Assembly (NCBI RefSeq): GCF_002959895.1
Contig: NZ_PPDD01000015.1
Location: forward strand, 1 to 64,000
DNA: 64,000 nt
Origin: Veillonella infantium
Lineage (GTDB): Bacteria; Bacillota; Negativicutes; Veillonellales; Veillonellaceae
Direction of reading: 5' to 3'
The position numbers and the translations under genes were made by a program. Of this stretch, positions 45,349 through 55,429 are shown piece by piece (the stretch's first letter is position 1; each line of letters starts with the position of its first letter). The notes beneath the pieces are model-generated. The model was given only the letters and a program-made list of their open reading frames with translations. It had not been told where the DNA came from and did not search any database.

Positions 45349-47370
45349 ATGAGTGAACAATTTTTTCTATCCCTACAACAAAATATAAAACTAATGCTTT
45401 GGGCTCCTATATTGAGCACCATCTTTCGAATCATATTCATGATTGTGTATAATCCTTATCCCACATGGAAGGGACGCTGGAAATCTGTATTAGGTTCATT
45501 GCGTTATGGCTTTTGGTGGGGCATGGATTTTGATGCTTATGTATTCTTACTACCCTTAGTATTGGTGACGCTCCCTGCATTATTATTTGATGGGTATTAC
45601 CAAATAGAAGATACTGTACGGTTAGTGGGATTAACTATTTATTCCTGCATACTTTACGCAGCTTTTGCAGGAAAAATGATTTTTTATAAGCATTTCCATG
45701 ATACGTATAACTATATGGTTCATTATGGAAATCATGCAGAGAAACGTAATTTGATTGATGTATTCTTTAATCAAGATCGAGGAATTCTCGTCATTTTAGG
45801 CTTGATTCCTATTACGTTTATATCCTGGTACATGGGAGATTTCTTCTTATCCTTGCCATCTATACCTTATCCAACTATTGAAGGAACTTGGCCTACTGTA
45901 GCTTGGAATATAGGTCTTGTGGCTGCCTCCGTTTTGGGGTTTTATTGGTTCCGCTATGGTGGAACCTTATCTCATGATGATAAACCAGAATGGGATACGA
46001 TTCCTACAGTGGTAAAAGAGGATATATTCTTTGCTCGTGCTACAGTGCCAGATCTATGTGCCTTAGAAACGGTGCTAAAACATCCCCTTCGTGATGAATA
46101 TACCGCATCTGCTGAGGACATTGATGACGCGATTCACCGTATTGTTCCTAAGGAATATAAAGATTCTTGGCAGGATTTGAATACACCGCTTCATGCATTC
46201 AAGCGCGTTGCATCAGGTCCTCGTATTGATAAACCACAACATATATTCTTTATTGTTGGTGAAAGTATCCCACAATGGTCTCTTGATAAACCTTATAAGG
46301 AACTTAATATATGTCCTGGTTTATGGGATTTTAAAGATAATCCACATACGGCACAAGTACCTAATTTCTTGCCTGCCGGTAATGTATCTCGTCCATCCAT
46401 TGTGAGTCTGTTATCTGGTGTCTATGATGCGGGTATGGAAATCAATGAACGGGAAGCCTTCTGGCATGAATCATTGCCGACTTCTTTGGCATCTCAAATG
46501 AATCGTTTAGGTTATGATACGATTTATTGGTATGGTGGCAATGCATCGTATGGTAACTTTAATCACTTTGGTAAGGCTCAAGGATTTAATCGCGTAGAAA
46601 GTGCTTCCGTTTTTTGTGGTCCCCATGCACCTAAGACTTGGGTAGGCGTTTATGACCATGTATTTTTAGAACATATTGAAGAGAAAATCAAATCTTTAGA
46701 ACATCCTACATTCCATTTTATTTATACTACATCCAATCATGGTCCATATAAAATGGAGGATTCCTTATTAGATTATGATCCTGAACAGGTGATGCCAAAC
46801 CTTGGAGATGATCTGAAATCTAACAAGAAACGTAATAAAGAATTGGCTACCTATCGCTATAGTGATAAGGCGATTTTTAACTTTGTGCATGCTATGAAAG
46901 AGGCTTTTCCTGATAGTTTATTCGTTGTCACTGGTGACCACTCGAATCTATTTGGGTCTTTGAATAATACATCTTTAATTCAACGGGACTATACCTTACG
47001 CGACACATTCTGTACCGTAGGATTATTGCAACATCCTGCTTTCACCAAGAATAGTATTACGGCGCCTATAGGCACGCATATGAGCCTCATGCCTACCATT
47101 ATTGAAGCCATTGCACCAAAGGGTTTCGAATACTATTCCATCGTACCGTCCTTGTTTGATGAACAACCAGATACATTAGTTACACCGTATCAATGGATTA
47201 CACCTCATATGATGGGCGATGTTCGTATGGATTATGGTGAAAGTAACATACCGTCCTATAAACCGGTTGAGCCAATTCGCCCTATTAATAATCATGGGGA
47301 CGATGCGCGAGATTGGACAATGTTGACCATGTGGCTCATTAACCATGAGGACAGCATGAATAAGTCGTAG
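45349..47370 (+). CDS. LTA-synthase/sulfatase-superfamily membrane enzyme (copy 2)
   Basis: A 673-residue enzyme of the same superfamily as copy 1 but quite different in sequence. About five membrane segments occupy residues 15-215. The extracytoplasmic domain has FIVGESIPQWSL, GNVSRPSIVSLLSGVYD (with Ser/Thr candidates for the nucleophile), HFIYTTSNHGPYK and FVVTGDHSNLFG. Likely substrate is again a phosphoglycerol- or phosphoethanolamine-type head group moved to a glycan. GGAAG is a weak ribosome site ahead of ATG 45349. It is separated from copy 1 by the WaaE-like gene. Confidence 0.8.
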   Translation: MSEQFFLSLQQNIKLMLWAPILSTIFRIIFMIVYNPYPTWKGRWKSVLGSLRYGFWWGMDFDAYVFLLPLVLVTLPALLFDGYYQIEDTVRLVGLTIYSCILYAAFAGKMIFYKHFHDTYNYMVHYGNHAEKRNLIDVFFNQDRGILVILGLIPITFISWYMGDFFLSLPSIPYPTIEGTWPTVAWNIGLVAASVLGFYWFRYGGTLSHDDKPEWDTIPTVVKEDIFFARATVPDLCALETVLKHPLRDEYTASAEDIDDAIHRIVPKEYKDSWQDLNTPLHAFKRVASGPRIDKPQHIFFIVGESIPQWSLDKPYKELNICPGLWDFKDNPHTAQVPNFLPAGNVSRPSIVSLLSGVYDAGMEINEREAFWHESLPTSLASQMNRLGYDTIYWYGGNASYGNFNHFGKAQGFNRVESASVFCGPHAPKTWVGVYDHVFLEHIEEKIKSLEHPTFHFIYTTSNHGPYKMEDSLLDYDPEQVMPNLGDDLKSNKKRNKELATYRYSDKAIFNFVHAMKEAFPDSLFVVTGDHSNLFGSLNNTSLIQRDYTLRDTFCTVGLLQHPAFTKNSITAPIGTHMSLMPTIIEAIAPKGFEYYSIVPSLFDEQPDTLVTPYQWITPHMMGDVRMDYGESNIPSYKPVEPIRPINNHGDDARDWTMLTMWLINHEDSMNKS

Positions 47371-47389
47371 TATAATTAAATGATAATAG

Positions 47390-47433
47390 TCTATTGATGT
47401 ATATGTAATCACTATTTCGTATACATCAATAGA
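47390..47433. other. Perfect hairpin between polysaccharide genes
   Basis: TCTATTGATGTATA (47390-47403) and TATACATCAATAGA (47420-47433) pair over 14 bases, without a T-run. It lies between the second LTA-synthase-like gene and a glycosyltransferase. Confidence 0.5.
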
Positions 47434-47476
47434 TGCTACTATATGTGTATTGATATGTGTATGATAGGAGGAACCT

Positions 47477-48562
47477 ATGTCTATAATCAATGTTGTAGGC
47501 GCCAAAATTTGGGGTGGCGGTGAACAATATGTATATGATATTTGTAAGCAATTACAACAACGACATAGGACTGCGTATATCTTAGTGGACCAATCGAATG
47601 AAGATATGCAATCTCGGTATGCCCAAGTGGGCCATGTGATGACTGCTAATCTCTATACCTTGAAGGGTTTTCTATCTGTTAATGCCGTGGCTAAACAGAT
47701 GAAAGAACAGGGGATTAATACGATTGTATGCCACTCTGGTAAATATATCTTATTCTGTATTGCTCTTAAGCAGTTAACAGGTGCTAAATTGGTGTTTATA
47801 AAGCATAATCTTGTACCTGGTAAAACCGATATATATCATAGATGGATTAATGCACAAGTAGATGCCTTCGTTTGTGTGTCTAAACTTGTTTATGACGATC
47901 TTATGACGCCTGCTATTAAGGATACTAGCAAATACCATGTTGTATATAATGGTATTGATCCGAACCGATTCCAGTCTTTTTCAGATGCTGTTCCCATGAA
48001 GTATAAGGTTAGAACCTTTGGATATAGTGCGCGTATAACAGAACGAAAAGGTTTGTATCTGATTTTAAGTGCTCTGGAACAGATTCATCAAAACAATCCC
48101 GATGTTCGATTGATTATATCGGGGGCTGGTACAGAGGATCAAATTAAGAAATTAAAAGATTATATACATGCACATCAAATGCATTCTTATGTTGAATTTA
48201 TAGGCTTTACACGAGATATTGAAGGTTTATATAGATCCATAGATTGCTTACTATTGCCAACGATAACGCGTGAAGCCTTTGGTCTCGTTATTTGTGAGGC
48301 TATGTATTGCGGTGTACCAGTCATTACAAGTGGCTCTGGGGCTCAGCGAGAAATCATAGACGATGGTGAATCTGGCTTTATTGTAGATCCGCTGAATGAA
48401 CACAGCTTACAACAAGCCATGGAACATGTGATGAGTGATGCTGTAGATTTGCCAAATATCATCACAAAGGCACGACAAGTTGTGGAACAGCGATTCATTG
48501 TTAATCGTGTGGCAGATGAATTAGTTACGATTATAGATAATTTACACTCCACTAATAAGTAA
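47477..48562 (+). CDS. Family 4 glycosyltransferase
   Basis: A 361-residue GT-B glycosyltransferase. The N-terminal IWGGGEQYVYDIC is the acceptor-side loop, ARITERKGLYLILSALEQ opens the C-terminal domain, and EAFGLVICEAMYCGVPVI (about residues 266-283) is the EX7E motif that binds the sugar nucleotide. AGGAGGAACCT precedes the ATG. The sugar cannot be told from sequence. It starts the second half of the LPS-like gene set, followed by a VirK-type gene. Confidence 0.88.
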   Translation: MSIINVVGAKIWGGGEQYVYDICKQLQQRHRTAYILVDQSNEDMQSRYAQVGHVMTANLYTLKGFLSVNAVAKQMKEQGINTIVCHSGKYILFCIALKQLTGAKLVFIKHNLVPGKTDIYHRWINAQVDAFVCVSKLVYDDLMTPAIKDTSKYHVVYNGIDPNRFQSFSDAVPMKYKVRTFGYSARITERKGLYLILSALEQIHQNNPDVRLIISGAGTEDQIKKLKDYIHAHQMHSYVEFIGFTRDIEGLYRSIDCLLLPTITREAFGLVICEAMYCGVPVITSGSGAQREIIDDGESGFIVDPLNEHSLQQAMEHVMSDAVDLPNIITKARQVVEQRFIVNRVADELVTIIDNLHSTNK

Positions 48563-48602
48563 TGATAAGGTTTGGTAGTTTTTCAGTGGATAGGAGTTTG
48601 AG

Positions 48603-49547
48603 ATGGGATATTTAGAAACACAATGGCAGCGAGGTCGTAAGATTTACGGCAAACGTAGTTGGAGGGAAACACGACGCACTTTCCTTCATACAATGCGCTC
48701 TATCCGCAATAAACGAGAAATAGAGGCACTAGAGAACTATTTTGCAAGCTATACGCCAGATCCAACATTATTAGACCGTCAAGTTGGTCTATTTGAGTTA
48801 ATGACGCGATATTTCTTGTTTAAAAGCTCAACACCACAGGAACGATTAGAGGCTATTATTAATCATTTTGATTATTTGAAAGATGTGTTTACAGATGAAG
48901 CCATTCGCGAAATGTACTCTGTAGATCCAGATAATATTTATGACGATGTAAGTCGTATGAATCGTGGCTTTATCGTATGGGAATCAGAAGACCTTGATAT
49001 GGTGGCCCGTTTATATTATGGACCGGGTCAACGAAAAGAAGGTTTTTTAACCTTGTTGTTAACCTTGGGTAAACAAGGCGTATATCATGCTAACTTCCGC
49101 TTTGGTAAAGGTTTTAATGGGGAACCTGCTATGTGGATTGGCACGATTCAAGGATATAAAGATGGCCTTGATAATGCTAAAACAGTTACTAAAAAGATGT
49201 TTGGGTATCGACCAAAAAACTTTATTATGTTCCTATTACGCCATATTGCGGTCCTTTGTAAGGTCGAATCCATTTATGCCGTATCTGATGAAGGCTTCTA
49301 TGCAAATACCCATTTAGTACGCGGCCATCGCGCTAAGGTAGCTGAGCTAGATCCATTGTGGGAGGAATCTGGTGGTGTTGTATGTAGTGATGACCGTTTC
49401 TTCAACATTCCATTAGAGGAATATCGTAAACCTATTGAAGAAATTAAATCACAAAAACGTAGCCAATACAGAAAACGCTATGAATTACTCGATCAATATG
49501 AGCAAGAGATTCAAGATCATCTGAAACCATTGTTACGTGTAAAATAG
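48603..49547 (+). CDS. DUF535 (VirK/YbjX family) protein
   Basis: A 314-residue protein of the DUF535 family that includes VirK and YbjX. Characteristic parts are LYYGPGQRKEGFLTLLLTLG, MWIGTIQGYKDG and the stretch GYRPKNFIMFLLRHIA (about residues 199-214), with ESIYAVSDEGFY after it. Members affect outer-membrane or surface-protein and LPS traits in enterobacteria, without known catalysis. It lies between a glycosyltransferase and the O-antigen ligase, which agrees with a surface role. Confidence 0.82.
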   Translation: MGYLETQWQRGRKIYGKRSWRETRRTFLHTMRSIRNKREIEALENYFASYTPDPTLLDRQVGLFELMTRYFLFKSSTPQERLEAIINHFDYLKDVFTDEAIREMYSVDPDNIYDDVSRMNRGFIVWESEDLDMVARLYYGPGQRKEGFLTLLLTLGKQGVYHANFRFGKGFNGEPAMWIGTIQGYKDGLDNAKTVTKKMFGYRPKNFIMFLLRHIAVLCKVESIYAVSDEGFYANTHLVRGHRAKVAELDPLWEESGGVVCSDDRFFNIPLEEYRKPIEEIKSQKRSQYRKRYELLDQYEQEIQDHLKPLLRVK

Positions 49548-49615
49548 ATATCTATAAAATAGATGTTAATATGATGAAAATTAGATTGTAACTATGTAGG
49601 TGAAAAGGGGTTAGT

Positions 49616-50827
49616 ATGCAATCTTGGATAATTAAGAATTCTGAAATGGTGCTGACCGTACTCATTTCACTGATGATATGTACGACGCGGTCATCTATGG
49701 CACTAGGGAATTTAATATATAGCCTTATTATATTGATGACCTTAGTAACTTGTTGGTATAGACGACATGAAATCTCTGTACCACAGTCCATACGCCAATA
49801 TGGATGGGCCTATGTAGGCATGTTACTATGCGTATTGCCGTCCGCATTAATCAGCAATGATATAGCGGTGACTACTAAATATTTCTTTAATATTTGGGTT
49901 TGGAAGGTATTAGTCATCGTACCAATTCTGTTATTTATTAAAAGTTCTCGCAAATTATACGCTATATTATCAGTATTCTTTGTATATATGGGTATCGATG
50001 CTGTATCTGCCTTTGCACAGTATCTATTGGGCTATAATTTAGGTCCAGGAGGTCGTGCAGGTGGTGTCATTCATGGCTCTATGATGGGGCTAGCCATGTT
50101 GTTAACATTGGCCTTTCCATTGGCTTTAATTGCCGCTTATGATAAAGCATTTCCTTCATATGTAAGAAAATTAGCTGTATTCTCTTTATTTGGTATGTTA
50201 TTGGGGATGTGGGGTAATCAAAGCCGTGGTTCTTGGTTATTTAATGGTATTAACGGTGTACTCATAACATTACGTTATTGCTTTGTTAATATTCGCTATA
50301 TATTGGTACTACTTGTAGCCGTTGTAGGTATAGGATATGCATTTAGTAGTAATCAAGCCTATGTAGCTCGTTTTGAAAGTACTTTTAATATAAGCACAGA
50401 TGGTTCAAATTTGGGCCGTATTTATGTATGGGAAGCAGATAAGCAAATGATTATGGATCATCCTGTAACAGGTGTTGGTCCTGGATTATGGCAAAAAACA
50501 TATCGAGAACACTATAAATTAAAACAAGAAACTCAAGATTTAGGCCATTCTCATAATAATCTATTGCAAATAGCCTCTGAATCTGGCATATTAGGCCTCA
50601 TTGGATTCTTAGGATTTTCATTCTTTATATTCTGTAAATCTTTGATACATTATGTTAAATCAAGAAACCCTTATGATTTATCAATAATGGTAGGCTTTAT
50701 TAGCTATTTGTTCTTGTTTGGATCTATAGATTATACATGGGGAAATTCATCGGGGATCCGCATGTTTTGGATTGTTATGGGCATCATGATTCAATTGAAA
50801 ATAAATGAGAATCACAAGATTATTTAG
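49616..50827 (+). CDS. O-antigen ligase (WaaL) family protein
   Basis: A 403-residue membrane protein with ten or more hydrophobic segments. The large loop near the C-terminus has VTGVGPGLWQKTYREHY and LGHSHNNLLQIASESGILGLIGF (about residues 309-331), typical of the WaaL/Wzy superfamily; the conserved His of the ligase sits in GHSHNN. In an LPS-bearing organism it would ligate the polysaccharide to lipid A-core on the periplasmic side. Polymerase activity cannot be excluded by sequence, but a Wzy-like gene lies at 61492. Confidence 0.8.
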   Translation: MQSWIIKNSEMVLTVLISLMICTTRSSMALGNLIYSLIILMTLVTCWYRRHEISVPQSIRQYGWAYVGMLLCVLPSALISNDIAVTTKYFFNIWVWKVLVIVPILLFIKSSRKLYAILSVFFVYMGIDAVSAFAQYLLGYNLGPGGRAGGVIHGSMMGLAMLLTLAFPLALIAAYDKAFPSYVRKLAVFSLFGMLLGMWGNQSRGSWLFNGINGVLITLRYCFVNIRYILVLLVAVVGIGYAFSSNQAYVARFESTFNISTDGSNLGRIYVWEADKQMIMDHPVTGVGPGLWQKTYREHYKLKQETQDLGHSHNNLLQIASESGILGLIGFLGFSFFIFCKSLIHYVKSRNPYDLSIMVGFISYLFLFGSIDYTWGNSSGIRMFWIVMGIMIQLKINENHKII

Positions 50828-50994
50828 GAAATATTTACGTATTATTTAATTGATTTTTATGTCTGATTTAAATAGACTGAAAATCTCCAAAAAACTACAT
50901 AAAAGATAGCTAAAATCTATGTTTTTTCATAGTTTTAGATATTTGAATATGATACAATATAAGTAAATATTGGTACATTGTATTCGTATGATAG

Positions 50995-51040
50995 AGAGGT
51001 TGTTTTCTTTAAAATTAATTGAGAAAACAACCTCTTTTTT
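50995..51040 (+). terminator. Terminator immediately ahead of the WbaP-like gene, possible attenuator
   Basis: AGAGGTTGTTTTCT (50995-51008) and AGAAAACAACCTCT (51022-51035) make a 14-bp stem with a TTTTT tail. It stops 18 bases before the next gene start. Transcription of the following operon would need to pass it, so either a promoter lies between, which I do not see, or read-through is controlled. Confidence 0.85.
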
Positions 51041-51058
51041 AAAAATTGGGGTATTAGT

Positions 51059-52495
51059 ATGAATAGTTCTGGATATAACAATAACAATAAGTTGCTTATC
51101 AGCAAAATCATAGTGCTGATAGCAGATTATGTTTCTATTGTGTTAGGTACATTAGCAGCCTATCATCTACGTTTAAATTTGCCATTTTTACCGGTAAGTC
51201 CACATTTTAAGGTAGATGAAATCTATGTATATGGCGTTATACCTTTCGTATTCTTAGCTATATTGCTTCTAAATAATGCCTATTCTGTAGTATCTCCGTA
51301 TTGGGATACTATGAAGAACTTATTCCGTAGCATTACCATCGGTGTTGTTGTATCTATTGTGCTCATGTACACAGGACACGTAATCAACGATGTATCTCGT
51401 CTCTTTGTTGTATTTGCCTATGTATTCATGTTGCTCTTTATCTTTAGCTCCCGTTTTATTGTAGGTAAGATTCTTTCTAAGGCCGGATACTTAACGATAC
51501 CAGTTTTATTAGTTGGTGCAGGTAAAACAGCAGAGCTCGTAAAGAAATCCTTAGATCGCATGCCAATTGCTACGTACAAGATTATTGGTTATGTAGATGA
51601 TAATCCTAAATCCTCTGCCATTCCTAAAGAATATCCATGTTTAGGTGCTTTTTCCGATGTTGAAAGAGTTATTAAAGATACAGGTGTACAAACAGTCCTT
51701 ATATGTGCACCAGGGCTAGAACCTAAAAAGTTAGTATCATTGGTCAATCAATTGCAATTATTGGTAAAACGCGTAGCCTTTGTGCCTGAGTTATTTGGTT
51801 TACCAGCAAGTAATATTACGGCTCGTGGCATGATGGAAGAGCAAGCCGTTGTACTGCGCGTACAAAATAACTTAGCTCGCAAGTCTAACCGTATTATGAA
51901 GCGCATCTTTGATATTGTAGCTACCGTATGTGGGGGCCTCTTAATTTTGCCAATCCTCGCCATCGTAGCCATACTGATTTATCTAGATTCTCCAGGTCCT
52001 ATCGTATTTGGACACAAGCGCGTTGGCCAAGGTGGTAAAGAGTTCCCATGCTATAAATTCCGCTCTATGGTGCCGAATGCACAAGAGGCATTAGAGGTAT
52101 ATTTGAAAGAAAATCCTGCAGCTCGTGAGGAATGGGAACGAGATTTCAAATTAAAAGATGATCCTCGTGTTACAAGAATTGGTAAATTCCTTCGTAAAAC
52201 GAGTCTTGATGAATTGCCACAATTGTGGAATGTTCTCGTTGGGGATATGAGCCTTGTAGGTCCTCGTCCTATCGTGCGCGATGAAATCGTGAAATACGGT
52301 GACTATATCAACGACTTTTACCTTGTACCACCAGGAATTACTGGTGTATGGCAAGTTAGCGGTCGTAGCGATACTACCTATGAAGAGCGTGTATTAATGG
52401 ACTCTTGGTATGTTCATAACTGGTCCGTGTGGATCGATATTGTATATCTTTTGAAAACTGTGTTGGCTGTCGTTAAATCGAAAGGGGCTTATTAG
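51059..52495 (+). CDS. Undecaprenyl-phosphate sugar-1-phosphate transferase (WbaP-like)
   Basis: A 478-residue polyprenyl glycosylphosphotransferase. The N-terminal part has about four membrane segments and a CoA-like Rossmann region ([16 protein letters not shown], about 151-166). The C-terminal catalytic domain starts at [15 protein letters not shown] and contains [40 protein letters not shown] (quoted in part as [14 protein letters not shown] and SLVGPRP) and [10 protein letters not shown]. It primes glycan assembly by placing the first sugar phosphate on undecaprenyl phosphate. It is the first gene after a terminator-like hairpin and heads the assembly operon. Confidence 0.93.
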   Translation: MNSSGYNNNNKLLISKIIVLIADYVSIVLGTLAAYHLRLNLPFLPVSPHFKVDEIYVYGVIPFVFLAILLLNNAYSVVSPYWDTMKNLFRSITIGVVVSIVLMYTGHVINDVSRLFVVFAYVFMLLFIFSSRFIVGKILSKAGYLTIPVLLVGAGKTAELVKKSLDRMPIATYKIIGYVDDNPKSSAIPKEYPCLGAFSDVERVIKDTGVQTVLICAPGLEPKKLVSLVNQLQLLVKRVAFVPELFGLPASNITARGMMEEQAVVLRVQNNLARKSNRIMKRIFDIVATVCGGLLILPILAIVAILIYLDSPGPIVFGHKRVGQGGKEFPCYKFRSMVPNAQEALEVYLKENPAAREEWERDFKLKDDPRVTRIGKFLRKTSLDELPQLWNVLVGDMSLVGPRPIVRDEIVKYGDYINDFYLVPPGITGVWQVSGRSDTTYEERVLMDSWYVHNWSVWIDIVYLLKTVLAVVKSKGAY

Positions 52496-52503
52496 TCGGT
52501 ATT

Positions 52504-53475
52504 ATGAGGGATAGTAGTTTTGATATTATGAAGGGGATTGCAATTTTGCTTGTTGTTTTGGGGCATTCTGTTCCAGACCAAGCAAGTGCTAGTGGCATTG
52601 CTAGTTATCCTCTATATTTGATACGAACTATAATTTATAGCTTCCATATGCCTGTATTTTTCTTTGTAGCTGGCTATTTTATGCATATACCTTTGAAAGA
52701 GGGCTTCCAGAAATTCGTAAAAGATAAAAGTATACGGTTAATGGTTCCTTATTTCACTATTGGTTTATTATATTTTCCTTTCAAATTAGCTTTATCAAAA
52801 TTTGCAAATCAGCAAATTAATCCACAAGATATATGGAAAATATTAATAGGTATTAATCCGGATGGGGAACTATGGTTCTTATATTGTTTGTTCTTCATTT
52901 CAATCTTGATTGCCATATTGGTTAAGCGTGTTAATTTAGGCTTACTAATAGGATCTTTCCTTATTGGAATGCTATCTGATGTATTAAATATCTTTTCTAT
53001 AGCTATGATATCGGAGATATTGTACTTCCAATTCTTCTTTATCTTGGGATTATATATAAAGAAATATGCGCTATTGGATTATATGAAATCCGCAGGAATA
53101 GCTTTTATATCTATGGTGATTTTTGGTGTAGGTAATTATGCATTACTACATGATATTAATGTGTTTAAAATACTTACTCTTGTAACAGCAGTTTCGGGCA
53201 TTACTATTACATACTATATAGCTAACCAAATCTCATCTAGAATCGGATTATATAAAACACTATTAATCTTTTTAGGCACTGTCTCAATGGATGTTTATAT
53301 CTTTAGTGATATTGTTAAGATTCCATTCAGAATTGTACTTTGGTCTAAATTAGGATTGTATTATGAAGCTTTTATTGTGTGCTTCCTAGCATCTACAATT
53401 CTATCTATCTTGATAGGTTATATATTAAGAAAAAATCATTATTCACGATTGCTATGTCTTGGTATGAAAAAATAA
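52504..53475 (+). CDS. Acyltransferase family 3 membrane protein
   Basis: A 323-residue AT3 protein with about ten membrane segments. The start FDIMKGIAILLVVLGHS holds the catalytic-like His at residue 21, and FHMPVFFFVAGYF (about 47-59) follows, as in OafA/WecH-type acyltransferases. It probably adds O-acetyl or another acyl group to the glycan. No strong ribosome site is seen, and it follows the WbaP-like gene by eight bases, suggesting coupling. Base use is more AT-rich than in the genes on either side, so it may be a cassette gene. Confidence 0.85.
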   Translation: MRDSSFDIMKGIAILLVVLGHSVPDQASASGIASYPLYLIRTIIYSFHMPVFFFVAGYFMHIPLKEGFQKFVKDKSIRLMVPYFTIGLLYFPFKLALSKFANQQINPQDIWKILIGINPDGELWFLYCLFFISILIAILVKRVNLGLLIGSFLIGMLSDVLNIFSIAMISEILYFQFFFILGLYIKKYALLDYMKSAGIAFISMVIFGVGNYALLHDINVFKILTLVTAVSGITITYYIANQISSRIGLYKTLLIFLGTVSMDVYIFSDIVKIPFRIVLWSKLGLYYEAFIVCFLASTILSILIGYILRKNHYSRLLCLGMKK

Positions 53476-53485
53476 GGATATACAT

Positions 53486-54589
53486 ATGAAAAAAAAATTT
53501 GATTATTTAGTAGTTGGGGCAGGCCCATTCGGTGCTGTATTTGCCCATGAGGCGCATAAGCGTGGTAAATCTGTACTTGTTATTGATCGTCGTAATCATA
53601 TAGCAGGTAATTTGTATTGTGAAAACAAAGATGATATTAACATTCACGTGTATGGTGCGCATATTTTCCATACATCCTTAAAGCATGTGTGGGATTATGT
53701 GAACCAATTTGCTGAGTTCAATCATTATGTAAATAGTCCTGTAGCGAACTATAAAGGTGAAATGTACAACTTGCCATTTAATATGAATACCTTCTCCAAA
53801 ATGTGGAATATTCGAACTCCTAAAGAGGCACAGGACATCATTACTAAGCAACGATCTGCTATTACAAGTGAACCTAAGAACTTAGAAGAGCAAGCTATTA
53901 GCCTTGTAGGCACAGATATTTACGAAAAGCTCATCAAAGGGTATACGGAAAAACAATGGGGCCGTAAATGTACAGAATTGCCAGCTTTTATTATTAAACG
54001 CTTACCAGTTCGTTATACCTACGATAACAATTACTTTAATGACCGTTTCCAAGGTATTCCTATGGGCGGTTATACTAAGATGATTGAACGCATGTTAGAG
54101 GATATTGAAGTTCGTTTAGGTGTAGATTTCCTTAAACATCGCGATGAATATGAAGCCTTGTCAGATAAGATTATCTATACAGGTACTATTGATGAGTATT
54201 TTGATTACTCTGAAGGTGTATTGGAATATCGTGGTCTTCACTTTGAAACAGAACGTCTTGAAGAGGAAAACCATCAAGGTGTTGCTGTTGTGAACTATAC
54301 GGAAGGGGACATTCCGTATACTCGTATTATTGAACATAAGCATTTTGAATTTGGTACACAACCTGTTACATATGTAACAAAAGAATATCCAAAAGACTGG
54401 AAAATTGGGGAAGAAGCGTATTATCCAGTAAATGATGTAAAGAATTTAGATCTTTACGCAAAATATGTTAAAAAAGCAGAAACGATTTCTAATGTTATCT
54501 TTGGTGGTCGTTTAGGGGAATATAAATATTACGATATGGATAAGGTTATTGCTAGCGCTTTGGCATTAGTAGAAAAGGAGTTAGCCTAA
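53486..54589 (+). CDS. glf: UDP-galactopyranose mutase
   Basis: A 367-residue flavoenzyme that converts UDP-galactopyranose to UDP-galactofuranose. The FAD motif GAGPFGAVFAHEA lies at residues 11-23, then VIDRRNHIAGNLY. HVYGAHIFHTS, GYTEKQWGRKCTELP and the Arg-containing RIIEHKHFE and FGGRLGEYKYYDMD segments are all characteristic. It shows that the glycan contains galactofuranose. It belongs to a closely spaced operon from the WbaP-like gene to the Wzy-like gene. Confidence 0.95.
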   Translation: MKKKFDYLVVGAGPFGAVFAHEAHKRGKSVLVIDRRNHIAGNLYCENKDDINIHVYGAHIFHTSLKHVWDYVNQFAEFNHYVNSPVANYKGEMYNLPFNMNTFSKMWNIRTPKEAQDIITKQRSAITSEPKNLEEQAISLVGTDIYEKLIKGYTEKQWGRKCTELPAFIIKRLPVRYTYDNNYFNDRFQGIPMGGYTKMIERMLEDIEVRLGVDFLKHRDEYEALSDKIIYTGTIDEYFDYSEGVLEYRGLHFETERLEEENHQGVAVVNYTEGDIPYTRIIEHKHFEFGTQPVTYVTKEYPKDWKIGEEAYYPVNDVKNLDLYAKYVKKAETISNVIFGGRLGEYKYYDMDKVIASALALVEKELA

Positions 54590-54650
54590 CCAAGTTTTCA
54601 TATGCTAAGTAGATAGACTTGAGAGACAACACTCATGTAGGAGAGTACTA

Positions 54651-55421
54651 GTGAATATTAAGATTTTAGTAGCTACACATAAGCAATATTGGATGCCAGA
54701 AGATTCCGTGTACATGCCAATCCATGTAGGTCGAGAAGGCAAGGTTGATATTGGTTATACTGGCGATCATACGGGAGATAATATCTCTTCAAAGAATGCA
54801 AATTACTGCGAATTGACAGGTCTGTATTGGGCTTGGAAAAACCTTGATGCGGACTATATCGGTCTCGTCCATTATAGACGTTACTTTACGCGCAAAGAGG
54901 TTCGTTCCGTAGAGGATAAAAAGAATCAAATCCTTACAGGAGCGGAATGGGAACAACTACTTTCAGAATATCCTGTAGTCGTAGCAGATAAGCGTAAATA
55001 TTATATTGAATCTAACCGTTCTCACTATAATAATGCTCACCATAGCGATGGCCTTGATGCGGCAGAGCAAATCATCGCTGAGAAATATCCTGAATATAGC
55101 GCTGCTTTCACAAAGGTTTGTAATCGTACTTGGGCGCATATGTTCAACATGTTTGTTATGCGCCGCGACCTATTTGATCAATACTGCGAGTGGATGTTCT
55201 CCATCTTGGAAGAAATTGAACATCGCGTCGATATTTCCAATTACGATACATACGAAGCGCGTATTTATGGTTTTGTAAGCGAAATCTTGCTCGACGTATG
55301 GATTGAAGCTAATAACATCGACTATAAAGAACAAAATGTATCCTTTATGGAGCCTCAAAATTGGTTGAAAAAGGGTAGTTCCTTTGTGTTGCGTAAATTT
55401 GGTTTACAAAGTAAAGGCTAG
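54651..55421 (+). CDS. DUF4422 glycosyltransferase-like protein
   Basis: A 256-residue DUF4422 protein. Family features are ILVATHKQYWMPEDSVYMPI at the start, NYCELTGLYWAWKNLDADYIGLVHYRRYF (in part, ELTGLYWAWKN and GLVHYRRYF, about 58-84) and MFNMFVMRRDLFDQYCEWMF. These proteins are found in capsule and LPS clusters and are thought to be glycosyltransferases. Translation starts at GTG 54651 after AGGAGAG. It lies between glf and two glycosyltransferases, so it may be a galactofuranosyl or other transferase; that is inference. Confidence 0.85.
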   Translation: MNIKILVATHKQYWMPEDSVYMPIHVGREGKVDIGYTGDHTGDNISSKNANYCELTGLYWAWKNLDADYIGLVHYRRYFTRKEVRSVEDKKNQILTGAEWEQLLSEYPVVVADKRKYYIESNRSHYNNAHHSDGLDAAEQIIAEKYPEYSAAFTKVCNRTWAHMFNMFVMRRDLFDQYCEWMFSILEEIEHRVDISNYDTYEARIYGFVSEILLDVWIEANNIDYKEQNVSFMEPQNWLKKGSSFVLRKFGLQSKG

Positions 55422-55429
55422 GTACCATT

